From: Aquimarina sediminis | Lineage (GTDB): Bacteria; Bacteroidota; Bacteroidia; Flavobacteriales; Flavobacteriaceae | Length of the DNA stretch: 64,000 nucleotides | NCBI RefSeq assembly: GCF_002895435.1 | Contig: NZ_POYJ01000001.1 | Span: 744,001-808,000, forward strand | Direction: 5' to 3' | Shown: positions 22,378 to 31,229 of the stretch, piece after piece | How the letters are laid out: each line of letters starts with the position of its first letter | Numbering within the stretch: the stretch's first letter is position 1 | The notes under the pieces: model-generated | What the model saw: the letters and a program-made list of their open reading frames with translations, nothing else | Database searches by the model: none | Told to the model about the DNA's origin: nothing | Made by a program: the position numbers and the translations under genes

Positions 22378-23532
22378 TTAAAGAGATTCTAGTCTGCGAT
22401 ACTCTTCCAAAAGAGCATTCCAAACCACTTTACGCTCATATCTACTGGTGATAGACTCACGCGCTTTACTCGCCAATGTATTTCTCAAGGTTTTATCCTC
22501 TACTAAGGTCTTTAGATTTTCGAATAACAAATCTGTATCCTTTGCAGGTACTATTTTACCGTTTTCACCATCGGTTATGATCTCATTACACCCATTAATA
22601 TCTGTCACTACACTAGCCAGACCCATAGATGCAGCTTGCATAACCACATTAGGAAATCCCTCTCGATAGCTAGGAAATGCCAATATATCCGAAATCGCAA
22701 AATAAGGTCGTACATCATTCTGCCACCCCACCATAATGATATTAGGATTCGTATTTATCTCCTCTTCTGCCTCTGGTTGTAATGGATCCAGATCTTTTTC
22801 ATAGGTACCTACCAATAATAGCTTGATATTTTTTGAGACCTGGCTTAATTTCTTAAACGCATCAATAAGTTCATGTATCCCCTTGTCTCTTACCAGTCGA
22901 CCTACATATACGATAACCGTATCTGTAGATTGAATCCCTAAACTATCTGATAAGGTAGTCTTATCCTTTTCTGAGTATAAAGCCGGATCAAAAAAAGAAG
23001 TATCTATACCATTAGAACTACCATTGGCAATAACTTTTAGTTTTTTGGGCGAAGTATATTTATTATTGATAATAATATCATTAAGACCGGTAGAATTAGG
23101 ATAAATTTTGGTTGCACAGGCATAGGTCATTTTTTCTACGGTATCCAGTAATAGTCTTTTGGCTCCTGTAGCTTCTAGCAGTGGTAGACCAGCTATAGTA
23201 TGTAATCGATGCGGTACTCCTGCCAGTTTTGCCGCCAGCATTGATAAGGTTCCTGCTTTTGGAGTATGGCTATGTACTATAAACGGTTTCTCTTTTTTAA
23301 ACACCTTATATAGTTTATACACAGCTTTCAGGTCCTTAATCGGGGTAATTTTACGAGTCATCTCTACAGGAATAACAGCCACCTCCTCTTGTTTGGCTAC
23401 CAAGTCCAACTGATCCTCTCCTTTACCAGACACACCGATCATAGTATAGTGCTGCGACATAAATTTTAATTGTCCCTGTAGTAGTTTTCTTAATGAAATG
23501 GGCACAGTCGTAACCCGAATTATTTTTTGCAT
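22378..23532 (-). CDS. Glycosyltransferase family 4
   Basis: This 384-residue GT-B enzyme has its acceptor domain first (F-I-V-H-S-H-T-P-K-A-G and L-A-G-V-P-H-R-L-H-T-I-A-G) and a nucleotide-sugar domain with V-Y-V-G-R-L-V-R-D-K-G and S-Y-R-E-G-F-P-N-V-V-M-Q-A. The last motif is the EX7E site with Gln in place of the second Glu, a variant of this GT4 subgroup. It resembles PglA/CapM-type transferases that add the second sugar to an undecaprenyl-linked primer. It is a single-gene unit with its own TATATTTG element, placed between the two operons, and probably acts right after the sugar transferases of operon 2. Confidence 0.9.
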   Translation of the reverse strand: MQKIIRVTTVPISLRKLLQGQLKFMSQHYTMIGVSGKGEDQLDLVAKQEEVAVIPVEMTRKITPIKDLKAVYKLYKVFKKEKPFIVHSHTPKAGTLSMLAAKLAGVPHRLHTIAGLPLLEATGAKRLLLDTVEKMTYACATKIYPNSTGLNDIIINNKYTSPKKLKVIANGSSNGIDTSFFDPALYSEKDKTTLSDSLGIQSTDTVIVYVGRLVRDKGIHELIDAFKKLSQVSKNIKLLLVGTYEKDLDPLQPEAEEEINTNPNIIMVGWQNDVRPYFAISDILAFPSYREGFPNVVMQAASMGLASVVTDINGCNEIITDGENGKIVPAKDTDLLFENLKTLVEDKTLRNTLASKARESITSRYERKVVWNALLEEYRRLESL

Positions 23533-23836
23533 TTCCCCAAATTAATAATGTGATGAACTCTAATCGAATTTTTCGAATACAAATATAGGTATCTAAAAAT
23601 GTTTGAAAACCCTAAAGGATAGTTTCTTTTATTTTTTAGACCCAAAGTAAAAAAACAAGTATAAATGACTATTTACATACTGAAAGACATTAACATTTGT
23701 AAGGTTTATCCTAACAAAATCAAGGTTTTACATTTTTTTTTGAAATTTTAACATTTAAAAATAAAATTTGCACAATAGAATCACAAAACGTACGTTGAGC
23801 AATACATAATTAACCCAGAAAAATAGTCCCCCCCTC
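23533..23836. other. Divergent intergenic region
   Basis: A 304-bp AT-rich spacer between the divergent GT4 gene and the first beta-helix lipoprotein gene. It holds the - strand promoter element at 23580-23587. On the + strand only imperfect TAnnTTTG-like sites are seen (near 23766), so the beta-helix promoter is not assigned. Confidence 0.5.
23580..23587 (-). promoter_or_regulatory. -7 promoter element TATATTTG for the GT4 gene
   Basis: Read on the - strand this is TATATTTG, a perfect TAnnTTTG, 48 bp before the ATG at 23532. Confidence 0.5.
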
Positions 23837-25834
23837 ATGAAAAACTTATTGTATTACCTACTTATTCTTATGACCTGCGTTGCTATGTCCTGTAGCAAAG
23901 AGAATGTAGATGAAGTTCTTGCTCCTGAAACGGGAGAAGAAAATCCTACTCCCGATCCCGACAATCCAGATCCAGATAATCCTGATCCAGATACCCCTCC
24001 TAATGATGTAACTACTCCTTGTGATTTTGATCTTTCTAATGTAGCTGCTAACTCTACTATTATACTAGATTGCGTTTTAGATCTTAATGGAGAAACGATT
24101 ACCTTGCCTAATAATGTTGATTTCGAATTTGAAGGAGGTGATCTCAAAAACGGAAAATTGATTTTCTCTGGTGGTAAAATCGCCGGTGAGCTTTTAAGCT
24201 CTTCATTAGAGCTTGAAGGTGATGTACAATTAAAAGAACCTGTATTTGAGTTTTTTGCTTCCCGTTGGGAAGGTATCGTAGAAGGTACAACAACCTCGGA
24301 TATTGCTCAACAAAACAATGATGAATTGGAACGATTAATGGAATTTACCAAAAGCCTGGGAGCTACAACTTTTAAGATTGGTAAGTTTGATGCCTATTTT
24401 GAAGTAACTAAACCCACTGCTCCTTACAGTATTGTTTTTCATCCTTCAATAGAAGCTGTTAACATCCCTTCAAACTTTAATTTGGTGATGTCTGATGATA
24501 CCTACCTGAGAATGTTTACAGGAGAAGCTGGTACAGAAAATGGAGCTATTTTAGCTTTTCGAGATGTCGAAAATTCGTCTGTTAAAGGAGGTCGCCTTAT
24601 TGGAGATAGAAGATCTCGTGTGTATTCATCTGCAGATGTAGGTCTGGAAGGAGCTCATACATGCGTCATTGAATCTGGAAGAAATATTACTATTGATGGT
24701 GTTAAATTTAGTCAAGGTTCAAAAGGAGCTATTGCCATTCATTCTCTTGGTTTTTCCTTTAACCCAAACACTTACAAACCTACAACAGGGGTCACTATTA
24801 AGAATTGCTCCTTTACAGATATAAGAAGAATGAGTATCGCTCTTACTGATGGTCGTGATATCCTTATTGAAGGTAATACTTTTACTAATGTTGGGCAACC
24901 TGATGCTAATTCTGATGGTGGAGAAGTTGGTTATGCCATTAATATAGAAGCTACCCGAAGAAGAAACCCTGATACCGGTGAATTACAAGAATATGAAAAA
25001 GCCTTTGATATCACCATTAGAGGGAATACAGAAAAGAATAGCCGTGGTGGATGTGTATCGGTAACCATAGGACAAAATGTAACTGTAGAAAATAATACTT
25101 TTGATACCCAATTGGTATTTACACATACTTCTGGTACTCGAATAATTAACAATACGTTTAAAGCCCTATCCGCAGAATCTGCAGATCGATTTGCTATATT
25201 CGCAGCAGATGGTGGCGTTACTGCATTTAATAATGAGATCTCGGGTAATACCATCAGTGGGTATGATCTGGGGATTTCTACTAATGCAGATGATACCAAT
25301 ATTACCAATAATACAATCACCGACGGTGCCATAGGATTGCAAATTGGAAAATCTAAAAATTCTCAGGTAAATAACAACACCATAAATGTAAGTGGTAATG
25401 GTATTAGTGCTACCAACTCATTTGTAAATAATGTAACCCTAAAAGGTAACACTGTTACCGCTGGAGGATTTCATGTATATTTTGCACAATTAAACGATAA
25501 GCCAGAATACGATGCCTATAGAGTAACTCTGGATGGTAATAAATTCCTTAATGCCAAAAAGGTAAGTTTCTCTAATGCAAACGGAATTACTTTTAAGAAT
25601 AACGAAGTTATTGGTGGTCTGGAGATCGGTAATGCATCCAATATAGTAGTATCATCTAATACGCAGATCAAACCTGAAGAAAGTGATGGTATACGTTTAT
25701 ATGGAACACACTCTGCTGTTTCTATTACCAATAATACAATCTCAGAACCATCAGGTGCTGCCAGGTTTGTATGCCTAAATAATAACTCTGACACCCCTGG
25801 TGCGATTACAGATACAGGAAATACCTGTAACTAA
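23837..25834 (+). CDS. Right-handed beta-helix lipoprotein, copy 1
   Basis: A 665-residue protein with a lipoprotein signal peptide ending A-M-S-C (Cys19), then a low-complexity Asp/Pro/Asn linker (about 35-58) and a small domain that opens T-T-P-C-D-F-D-L-S-N-V. From about residue 220 to the end come parallel beta-helix repeats rich in N-N-T-I/F and G-N-T (pectate-lyase/NosD type). Such proteins are usually polysaccharide lyases, epimerases or adhesins. No catalytic set can be named. It is probably anchored on the cell surface. It lies opposite to the polysaccharide operons and may modify or bind their product. A near copy follows at 26864. Confidence 0.87.
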   Translation: MKNLLYYLLILMTCVAMSCSKENVDEVLAPETGEENPTPDPDNPDPDNPDPDTPPNDVTTPCDFDLSNVAANSTIILDCVLDLNGETITLPNNVDFEFEGGDLKNGKLIFSGGKIAGELLSSSLELEGDVQLKEPVFEFFASRWEGIVEGTTTSDIAQQNNDELERLMEFTKSLGATTFKIGKFDAYFEVTKPTAPYSIVFHPSIEAVNIPSNFNLVMSDDTYLRMFTGEAGTENGAILAFRDVENSSVKGGRLIGDRRSRVYSSADVGLEGAHTCVIESGRNITIDGVKFSQGSKGAIAIHSLGFSFNPNTYKPTTGVTIKNCSFTDIRRMSIALTDGRDILIEGNTFTNVGQPDANSDGGEVGYAINIEATRRRNPDTGELQEYEKAFDITIRGNTEKNSRGGCVSVTIGQNVTVENNTFDTQLVFTHTSGTRIINNTFKALSAESADRFAIFAADGGVTAFNNEISGNTISGYDLGISTNADDTNITNNTITDGAIGLQIGKSKNSQVNNNTINVSGNGISATNSFVNNVTLKGNTVTAGGFHVYFAQLNDKPEYDAYRVTLDGNKFLNAKKVSFSNANGITFKNNEVIGGLEIGNASNIVVSSNTQIKPEESDGIRLYGTHSAVSITNNTISEPSGAARFVCLNNNSDTPGAITDTGNTCN

Positions 25835-25882
25835 CCCCTACAATCAATTTATAAAGTAAATAGATAATTTTTTATATAAATG

Positions 25883-25915
25883 ACCTGCATAACAGATGTT
25901 ATGCAGGTTTTTTTT
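25883..25915 (+). terminator. Intrinsic terminator of beta-helix copy 1
   Basis: A perfect 11-bp stem (25883-25893 with 25898-25908), AGAT tetraloop and a run of eight T. A textbook terminator 48 bp after the stop codon. Confidence 0.9.
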
Positions 25916-26863
25916 GTTCCTAGGAAAAGGCTAAACGGTGTACTAATTACACTTTACATATTATAGGAGTACTGCTATTCCATAATAGAAATGTAACTTG
26001 ATTTGGGCTCTAAAACTATACCTCTTCAGTTGTAATATCACTTATCAACACATCAAATTGAAGGAAAAAAAATAAGTTTTACATCTGCACCCAATATAAA
26101 ATATGGGTGATATTTCCCCACACCACCACAGGTATCCACAGTTATTACAGGGATTCGCTTTGTTAACCCAAAAATATACAAAACCGTATAACAAAAGTGA
26201 TTTATAAAACAATCTCTATTAATGGTCAAAATTACCGATAAAAAATACTGGGCATCCTAAACATTCTTACAAAAGTATTACAGTTCAATAGACAACACAT
26301 TCTTCTTTTTTGTTATATAAAATAAAGGCATAAATCTTGTTTTTATAAAACCAATCACTTAACAATATACAATCTGCACTTAGTGCAAAATAACTAACCA
26401 CAAAACACCACACATCAATGTTACCCATTTTATTTTCACCTCCTTCCATATCCCATAACACTATAGATCTACATACCAATGTTTGGAATAGCGATTAACT
26501 TAGTTGCTCCATGTAATACATCAATTTTTATGTAATACCCTCTTTTATTGCTTTTAGTTAACAATGCTAATTAAAGTATTTGTTACTACTCAGAATACAT
26601 ATACTACCAACAATAAAAGAAGACTTTGTTACATACCTATGATGATGATATCCCGATTTCATAGATCCTGTTTTACGGGCTTACATGATGCCAAACCATT
26701 ACCTAAACCATAAATACTTACTAACACCATCTACAAGATTGTTTATAGATATATGCTTAATAAGCCTATTGTTACTATCCTAAGATGCTCTATACCATCC
26801 TATACACTATGATAAAACATTACTTTTTTTCAAATTAATAGTTTAACCAAAAACATCCCTCTA
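25916..26863. other. 948-bp gene-free spacer between beta-helix paralogues
   Basis: No credible gene is seen on either strand. A 64-codon frame at 26285-26479 (-) has no family resemblance. A short dyad, ACCC at 26089-26092 with GGGT at 26105-26108 around AT-rich sequence, is the only structure noted. The length is unusual for this compact genome and may hold the promoter and 5' UTR of copy 2 or decayed sequence. Confidence 0.5.
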
Positions 26864-28819
26864 ATGAAAAATTTGTTTTATTACCTGTTAGCCTCCATGA
26901 TTTGCATAACCGCTTCATGCACCAAAGAAATCATACAGGAAGCTCCACCCGAAAGTCGTAATCAAAATACAGACCACGACGAGTGCCCTAATATAGTGAC
27001 AACACCCTGTGATTTTGATTTGTCCAACGTTGTTGCCAATTCAACAATTGTATTAAATTGTATCCTTGATCTTAAAGGAGAAACCATCACTTTACCTAAT
27101 AATGTTGACTTCGAGTTTGAAGGTGGAGATATCAAAAATGGGACATTAGTATTCTCCAGCGGAACCATCGACGGAAGATTATTAAGTTCTAACCTAAATA
27201 TCGAAGGAAATGCACAGCTTAAAGATACTACCTTTGATTTTTATCCTTCCCGATGGGAAGGTATTGAAGAAGGACCCACAACTTCTGATACTGCATTAAA
27301 AAATAATCAAGAACTAGAACGTCTATTTTTCTTTATCAAAGAACTGGGAGGCACTACTTTCAAAATAGATAAATTCGATGCTTATTTTGAAGTAACTAAG
27401 ATCACGCCTCCAAATGTGTATGTATTTCACACTTCAAAAGAGTCTGTAAATATTCCTTCCAATTTCAATCTCGAAATGACAGACAATACCCATCTACGTG
27501 CTTTTCCTGCCGAAGCGGGCAAAATGAATGGAGCAATCCTGGCTGTTCGTGATGTAGAAAACGTAACTGCATCTGGAGGAACCTTGCATGGAGATCGACT
27601 TCAAAGACAATATTCTGCCAACAACGGGCAGGAAGGAAGTCATCTATTTCATATCCATTCTGGAAGAAATATTACCCTTGATGGTATGACCTTTATCGAA
27701 GGGTCAAAAGGAGGTATTGCCATATACTCTTTTGGATTCTCTTTTAACCCCAACACATACAAACCAACTACAGGTGTAACGATCAAGAATTGTACTTTCA
27801 AAGACAACAGAAGAATGAGTATTGCATTTACCGACGGAAGAGATGTAACGATCAAAAACAACACTTTTATCAATACAGGACATCCAATGGGCAACTCTAA
27901 TGGTGGAGAAGTAGGATACGCTATTAACATCGAAGCTACCAGAAGAAGAGACCCCGTTACCGGTGAGCTGCAGGAATATGAAAAAGCATTTGATATTGAC
28001 ATTAGTAACAATACAGAAATCAATAGTCGTGGTGGATCAGTATCGGTTACTATAGGTCAGGATGTGACCGTAGAAAATAATACCTTTGATACCCAACTGG
28101 TATTTACACATACCTCTGGCACTAAAATCATTAATAACACATTTAATGCTACCTCGGCAGGTGCACAAGAACGATTCGCCATATTTGCCGCCAATGGTGG
28201 TGAAACAGCCTTCAATAATGAAATATCCGGCAATACCATCAACGGATATACTATAGGGGTCGCTACAAATGCAGATGACACCAATATTACCGAGAATATT
28301 ATAAACGATTGTGGTATCGGCTTACAAATAGGTAGGTCTACTAACTCTGAAATTAATGACAATATAATTAATGTAACCGGTAATGGGATTAGTGCTACAA
28401 ACTCATTTGTAAACAACGTATCTCTTAAAGGGAATGAAGTGACCGCAGGGAGATTTCATGTGTATTTTGCTCAACTCAATGACAAACCCGAATATGAAAA
28501 CTATAGACTAACACTTGAAGGCAATAAATTTCTTAATACAAAAAAGGTAAGTTTTTCTAACGCAACCGGAGTTACCTTTAAAAACAACGAAGTTATTGGA
28601 GGATTGGAAATAGGAAATGCTAAACATATAAAAATATCCTCAAACACAAAGATCAAACCAGATCAAAGTGATGGTATTCGTCTATATGGTAGTCACACCA
28701 GCGTATCTATAACAAACAACACAATTACCGAACCCACTGGTGCTGCTAGATACGTATGCCTAAACAATAACTCGAATACTCCAAATGCTATTACAGATAC
28801 AGGTAATACATGTAACTAA
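26864..28819 (+). CDS. Right-handed beta-helix lipoprotein, copy 2
   Basis: A 651-residue paralogue of the 23837 product, alignable almost end to end (very roughly three quarters identical by eye, highest in the beta-helix). The signal peptide ends in T-A-S-C (Cys19). The Asp-Pro linker of copy 1 is replaced by a short Asn/His/Asp stretch. The T-T-P-C-D-F-D-L-S-N-V domain start, the tract Y-E-K-A-F-D-I near the middle and the C-terminal D-T-G-N-T-C-N are shared. It has its own long upstream region and terminator, so it is expressed separately. Function is as open as for copy 1. Confidence 0.87.
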   Translation: MKNLFYYLLASMICITASCTKEIIQEAPPESRNQNTDHDECPNIVTTPCDFDLSNVVANSTIVLNCILDLKGETITLPNNVDFEFEGGDIKNGTLVFSSGTIDGRLLSSNLNIEGNAQLKDTTFDFYPSRWEGIEEGPTTSDTALKNNQELERLFFFIKELGGTTFKIDKFDAYFEVTKITPPNVYVFHTSKESVNIPSNFNLEMTDNTHLRAFPAEAGKMNGAILAVRDVENVTASGGTLHGDRLQRQYSANNGQEGSHLFHIHSGRNITLDGMTFIEGSKGGIAIYSFGFSFNPNTYKPTTGVTIKNCTFKDNRRMSIAFTDGRDVTIKNNTFINTGHPMGNSNGGEVGYAINIEATRRRDPVTGELQEYEKAFDIDISNNTEINSRGGSVSVTIGQDVTVENNTFDTQLVFTHTSGTKIINNTFNATSAGAQERFAIFAANGGETAFNNEISGNTINGYTIGVATNADDTNITENIINDCGIGLQIGRSTNSEINDNIINVTGNGISATNSFVNNVSLKGNEVTAGRFHVYFAQLNDKPEYENYRLTLEGNKFLNTKKVSFSNATGVTFKNNEVIGGLEIGNAKHIKISSNTKIKPDQSDGIRLYGSHTSVSITNNTITEPTGAARYVCLNNNSNTPNAITDTGNTCN

Positions 28820-28845
28820 TACCCTCTAATCTCTAGTAGACCCTC

Positions 28846-28883
28846 AAAAAAGTCAGGACTACATTTAGTTCTGGCTTTTTTTT
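28846..28883. terminator. Bidirectional terminator between beta-helix copy 2 and operon 1
   Basis: 28846-28860 pairs with 28867-28881 over 15 bp with two G-U wobbles and a six-base loop, with A-run and T-run flanks. It serves the + strand lipoprotein gene and overlaps the last codons of the - strand SGNH gene, so it should also end operon 1. Confidence 0.8.
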
Positions 28884-29806
28884 AATTGCTTGGCCAAATC
28901 TCTGGTAAACAAACGTGCACCATCATCATTAAGATGAGAAGGATCATGAAACAATTCTGGTATACTTGTAAATTGCCCTGCATTAAAATAATCCAAAAAA
29001 GGAACCTTTTCTTTTTCTGCTATCGCTTTGATATGAGTAAAAGACTCATTTGTAGAATGATCAACAGGTTTATAAGTTGGCGAAGTAACAAAAACCAATT
29101 TTATATTATTATCTCTTGCTGTAGTAATAAAACTATGCAATGCCGTAACAAAATTTTGGTCTATCTCTCCTTTTTTATCTTTATTATCAGATTCTTTTTC
29201 ATCTATAGATCCAACAGAAGGCTTTATTTTACCAAATAAAGGTCGGTATCCTTTATAATCAATCTGAGGAGAAGCATAATATCTCAATACATGCATAATC
29301 GTTGAATTAGTCTGATAGGCATTAAAGAACAATTTGAAGTCTACTAATTTTGATTGTAATCCTAATATTGGTTGTAGAACATCGCCATGATCAGAATAAT
29401 AAGGATGTAAATCGCTAAGTCTATCATAAGCTTCTTTAGAATAATACAAAAAGTCCTCGTCAATATTGAGAATAAGTAACTCGGGTTTTGTTCGCTTCAA
29501 AATCATTTTTTGTAGTGCTGCATGGTATAACAATTGCTGTCCTTCTGCCCCTGCATTGTAACAGGATACTTTTAATTCTTCTTCTATTACCTCTGGTACA
29601 TAATGACGATGTGCATGAGAACTACCCAAAATCAGTACCTTGGCATCAGTTTTATTAATAGCATGATTGGCTCTGGCATATTTTCCTGTTTCCTGGCTAA
29701 AAAATAACTGTTTGGAAATCACACCCAATACAAGATCAGCTATGAGAAAGATGATAATAAACTTCCCTAGCTTGATAAATGATTTTGTATACTCCTTTTG
29801 CATCAT
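28865..29806 (-). CDS. SGNH-fold partner of MBOAT O-acyltransferase
   Basis: The 313-residue protein has an N-terminal membrane anchor (about 12-32). Block I of the SGNH hydrolase fold is L-I-L-G-S-S-H-A-H-R-H with the candidate Ser nucleophile, and block V is H-D-P-S-H-L-N-D-D-G with the Asp-x-x-His pair. It is the last gene of operon 1, 3 bp after the MBOAT gene. In AlgI/AlgJ, PatA/PatB and DltB/DltD the membrane O-acyltransferase hands the acyl group to such a protein for transfer to the polymer. The acyl group here is probably acetyl, by analogy. Confidence 0.82.
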   Translation of the reverse strand: MMQKEYTKSFIKLGKFIIIFLIADLVLGVISKQLFFSQETGKYARANHAINKTDAKVLILGSSHAHRHYVPEVIEEELKVSCYNAGAEGQQLLYHAALQKMILKRTKPELLILNIDEDFLYYSKEAYDRLSDLHPYYSDHGDVLQPILGLQSKLVDFKLFFNAYQTNSTIMHVLRYYASPQIDYKGYRPLFGKIKPSVGSIDEKESDNKDKKGEIDQNFVTALHSFITTARDNNIKLVFVTSPTYKPVDHSTNESFTHIKAIAEKEKVPFLDYFNAGQFTSIPELFHDPSHLNDDGARLFTRDLAKQLKKSQN

Positions 29807-29809
29807 TTC

Positions 29810-31222
29810 TTAAAACTGAAAATAAATAAATTGACTTTTACCAAATACCCCAAAATACAATATTATATAAATTAAAAAAGCATATCCTGCCATTCTTACC
29901 AATTCAAATTTGTGTTTTGAAATTGAAAACAAGGTATTAAAATATTCTTTTTTAAGCTCTACCAATACAAGGATAGCAATGGCTAGAGTTGCATATAATG
30001 AAGCTGTAATATCATCTCCACTTCCTATATATAATCGTCCCGGAACTGTACATATTTCGCTTATGATGTGCATAGCATTTTCAATACTATTTGCTCTAAA
30101 AAATACCCAGGCAAAATTGACCAAAACAAAAGTTAGTAACACATTGACTACCCCTTTTCTTTTCTTTTTAAATAGAAGTACTTCAAGAATTAAATAAAAC
30201 CCGTTTAATGCTCCCCATGCTACAAAAGTCCAGTTAGCACCATGCCATAATCCACTAATCAAAAAAGTAATAAAAAGATTAAACAACCAACGTGGTTTTG
30301 CTACCCTATTACCTCCTAAAGGGATATATAAATAATCTCTAAACCATGTAGATAATGAAATATGCCATCGGGTCCAGAATTCACTAACCGATGCGGCAAA
30401 ATACGGACGCCTAAAATTTGTCATTAGATCAAATCCAAAAAGTTTGGAGGTACCAATAGCAATTAAAGAATATCCAGCAAAATCTCCATATATCTGAAAA
30501 GCAAATAACACTGTAGCGGCAATAAAGCTAAGACCATCATGATTTTCGACATTATTATATACGGCATCAACATAGATAGCTGCTCGATCTGCTACAACCA
30601 GCTTTAAGAAAAATCCCCAAATCATTAATTTGATACCATAAGAAAATGCTTTATAGGTAAATGTTCTTTTTTGCAAAAACTGAGGTAACAGATTGGTAGC
30701 TCTTTCAATCGGACCTGCAACCAATTGGGGAAAAAACGAAACAAAAGCGGCAAAAGCAACAAAATCTTTGGTAGGCTGTAGTTTCTCTCGATATATATCT
30801 ATAGAATATGACAAAGTCTGAAAAGTATAAAAAGAAATCCCAACAGGTAGAATTACTTTTAGTGTCCAGGTACTTGTGAATTCATAACCAACAGATGCAA
30901 AAAGATCGATCCATGATTCGATAAAAAAGTTATAGTACTTAAAAAAGCCTAATAACCCCAGATTAAATATAACACTTACCCATAGCCATCTCCTTTTTCT
31001 CTGCTTATCTATAGCTTTGTGTATGCGAAATCCAACGGTATAATCCATCAATGTACTCAATGCTATTAATGATAGAAAACGCCAATCCCACCACCCATAA
31101 AACACATAACTAGCTATTAACAATAATATGTTTTGAAGTTTTATATTATTATAGACAACAAACCAATAGAGAATGAAGACAATAGGTAAAAAAAAGAAGA
31201 ATTCAAAGGAGTTAAAAAGCAT
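29810..31222 (-). CDS. MBOAT family O-acyltransferase, pair 2
   Basis: A 470-residue multi-pass membrane protein of the AlgI/DltB family. Features include W-W-D-W-R-F-L near residue 44, P-Q-L-V-A-G-P-I-E-R-A, F-W-T-R-W-H-I-S-L-S-T-W-F-R-D-Y and the catalytic His in S-G-L-W-H-G-A-N-W-T-F. It moves acyl groups across the inner membrane for attachment to polysaccharide. It is directly followed by its SGNH partner and preceded by a CapK-like ligase. Together with the other MBOAT in this operon (37357), it shows two separate O-acylation steps. Confidence 0.93.
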   Translation of the reverse strand: MLFNSFEFFFFLPIVFILYWFVVYNNIKLQNILLLIASYVFYGWWDWRFLSLIALSTLMDYTVGFRIHKAIDKQRKRRWLWVSVIFNLGLLGFFKYYNFFIESWIDLFASVGYEFTSTWTLKVILPVGISFYTFQTLSYSIDIYREKLQPTKDFVAFAAFVSFFPQLVAGPIERATNLLPQFLQKRTFTYKAFSYGIKLMIWGFFLKLVVADRAAIYVDAVYNNVENHDGLSFIAATVLFAFQIYGDFAGYSLIAIGTSKLFGFDLMTNFRRPYFAASVSEFWTRWHISLSTWFRDYLYIPLGGNRVAKPRWLFNLFITFLISGLWHGANWTFVAWGALNGFYLILEVLLFKKKRKGVVNVLLTFVLVNFAWVFFRANSIENAMHIISEICTVPGRLYIGSGDDITASLYATLAIAILVLVELKKEYFNTLFSISKHKFELVRMAGYAFLIYIILYFGVFGKSQFIYFQF

Positions 31223-31229
31223 GATTCTT

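Noticed and set aside
24931..25332. Long antisense ORFs under the beta-helix genes (also 25516-25794, 27649-28023, 28057-28416)
   Set aside because: They arise from the codon pattern of the repetitive Asn/Thr-rich coding strand, and the same shadows occur in both paralogues.
26285..26479. 64-codon ORF on - strand in the beta-helix spacer
   Set aside because: Odd composition with scattered Trp and Cys, no promoter and no recognisable family.
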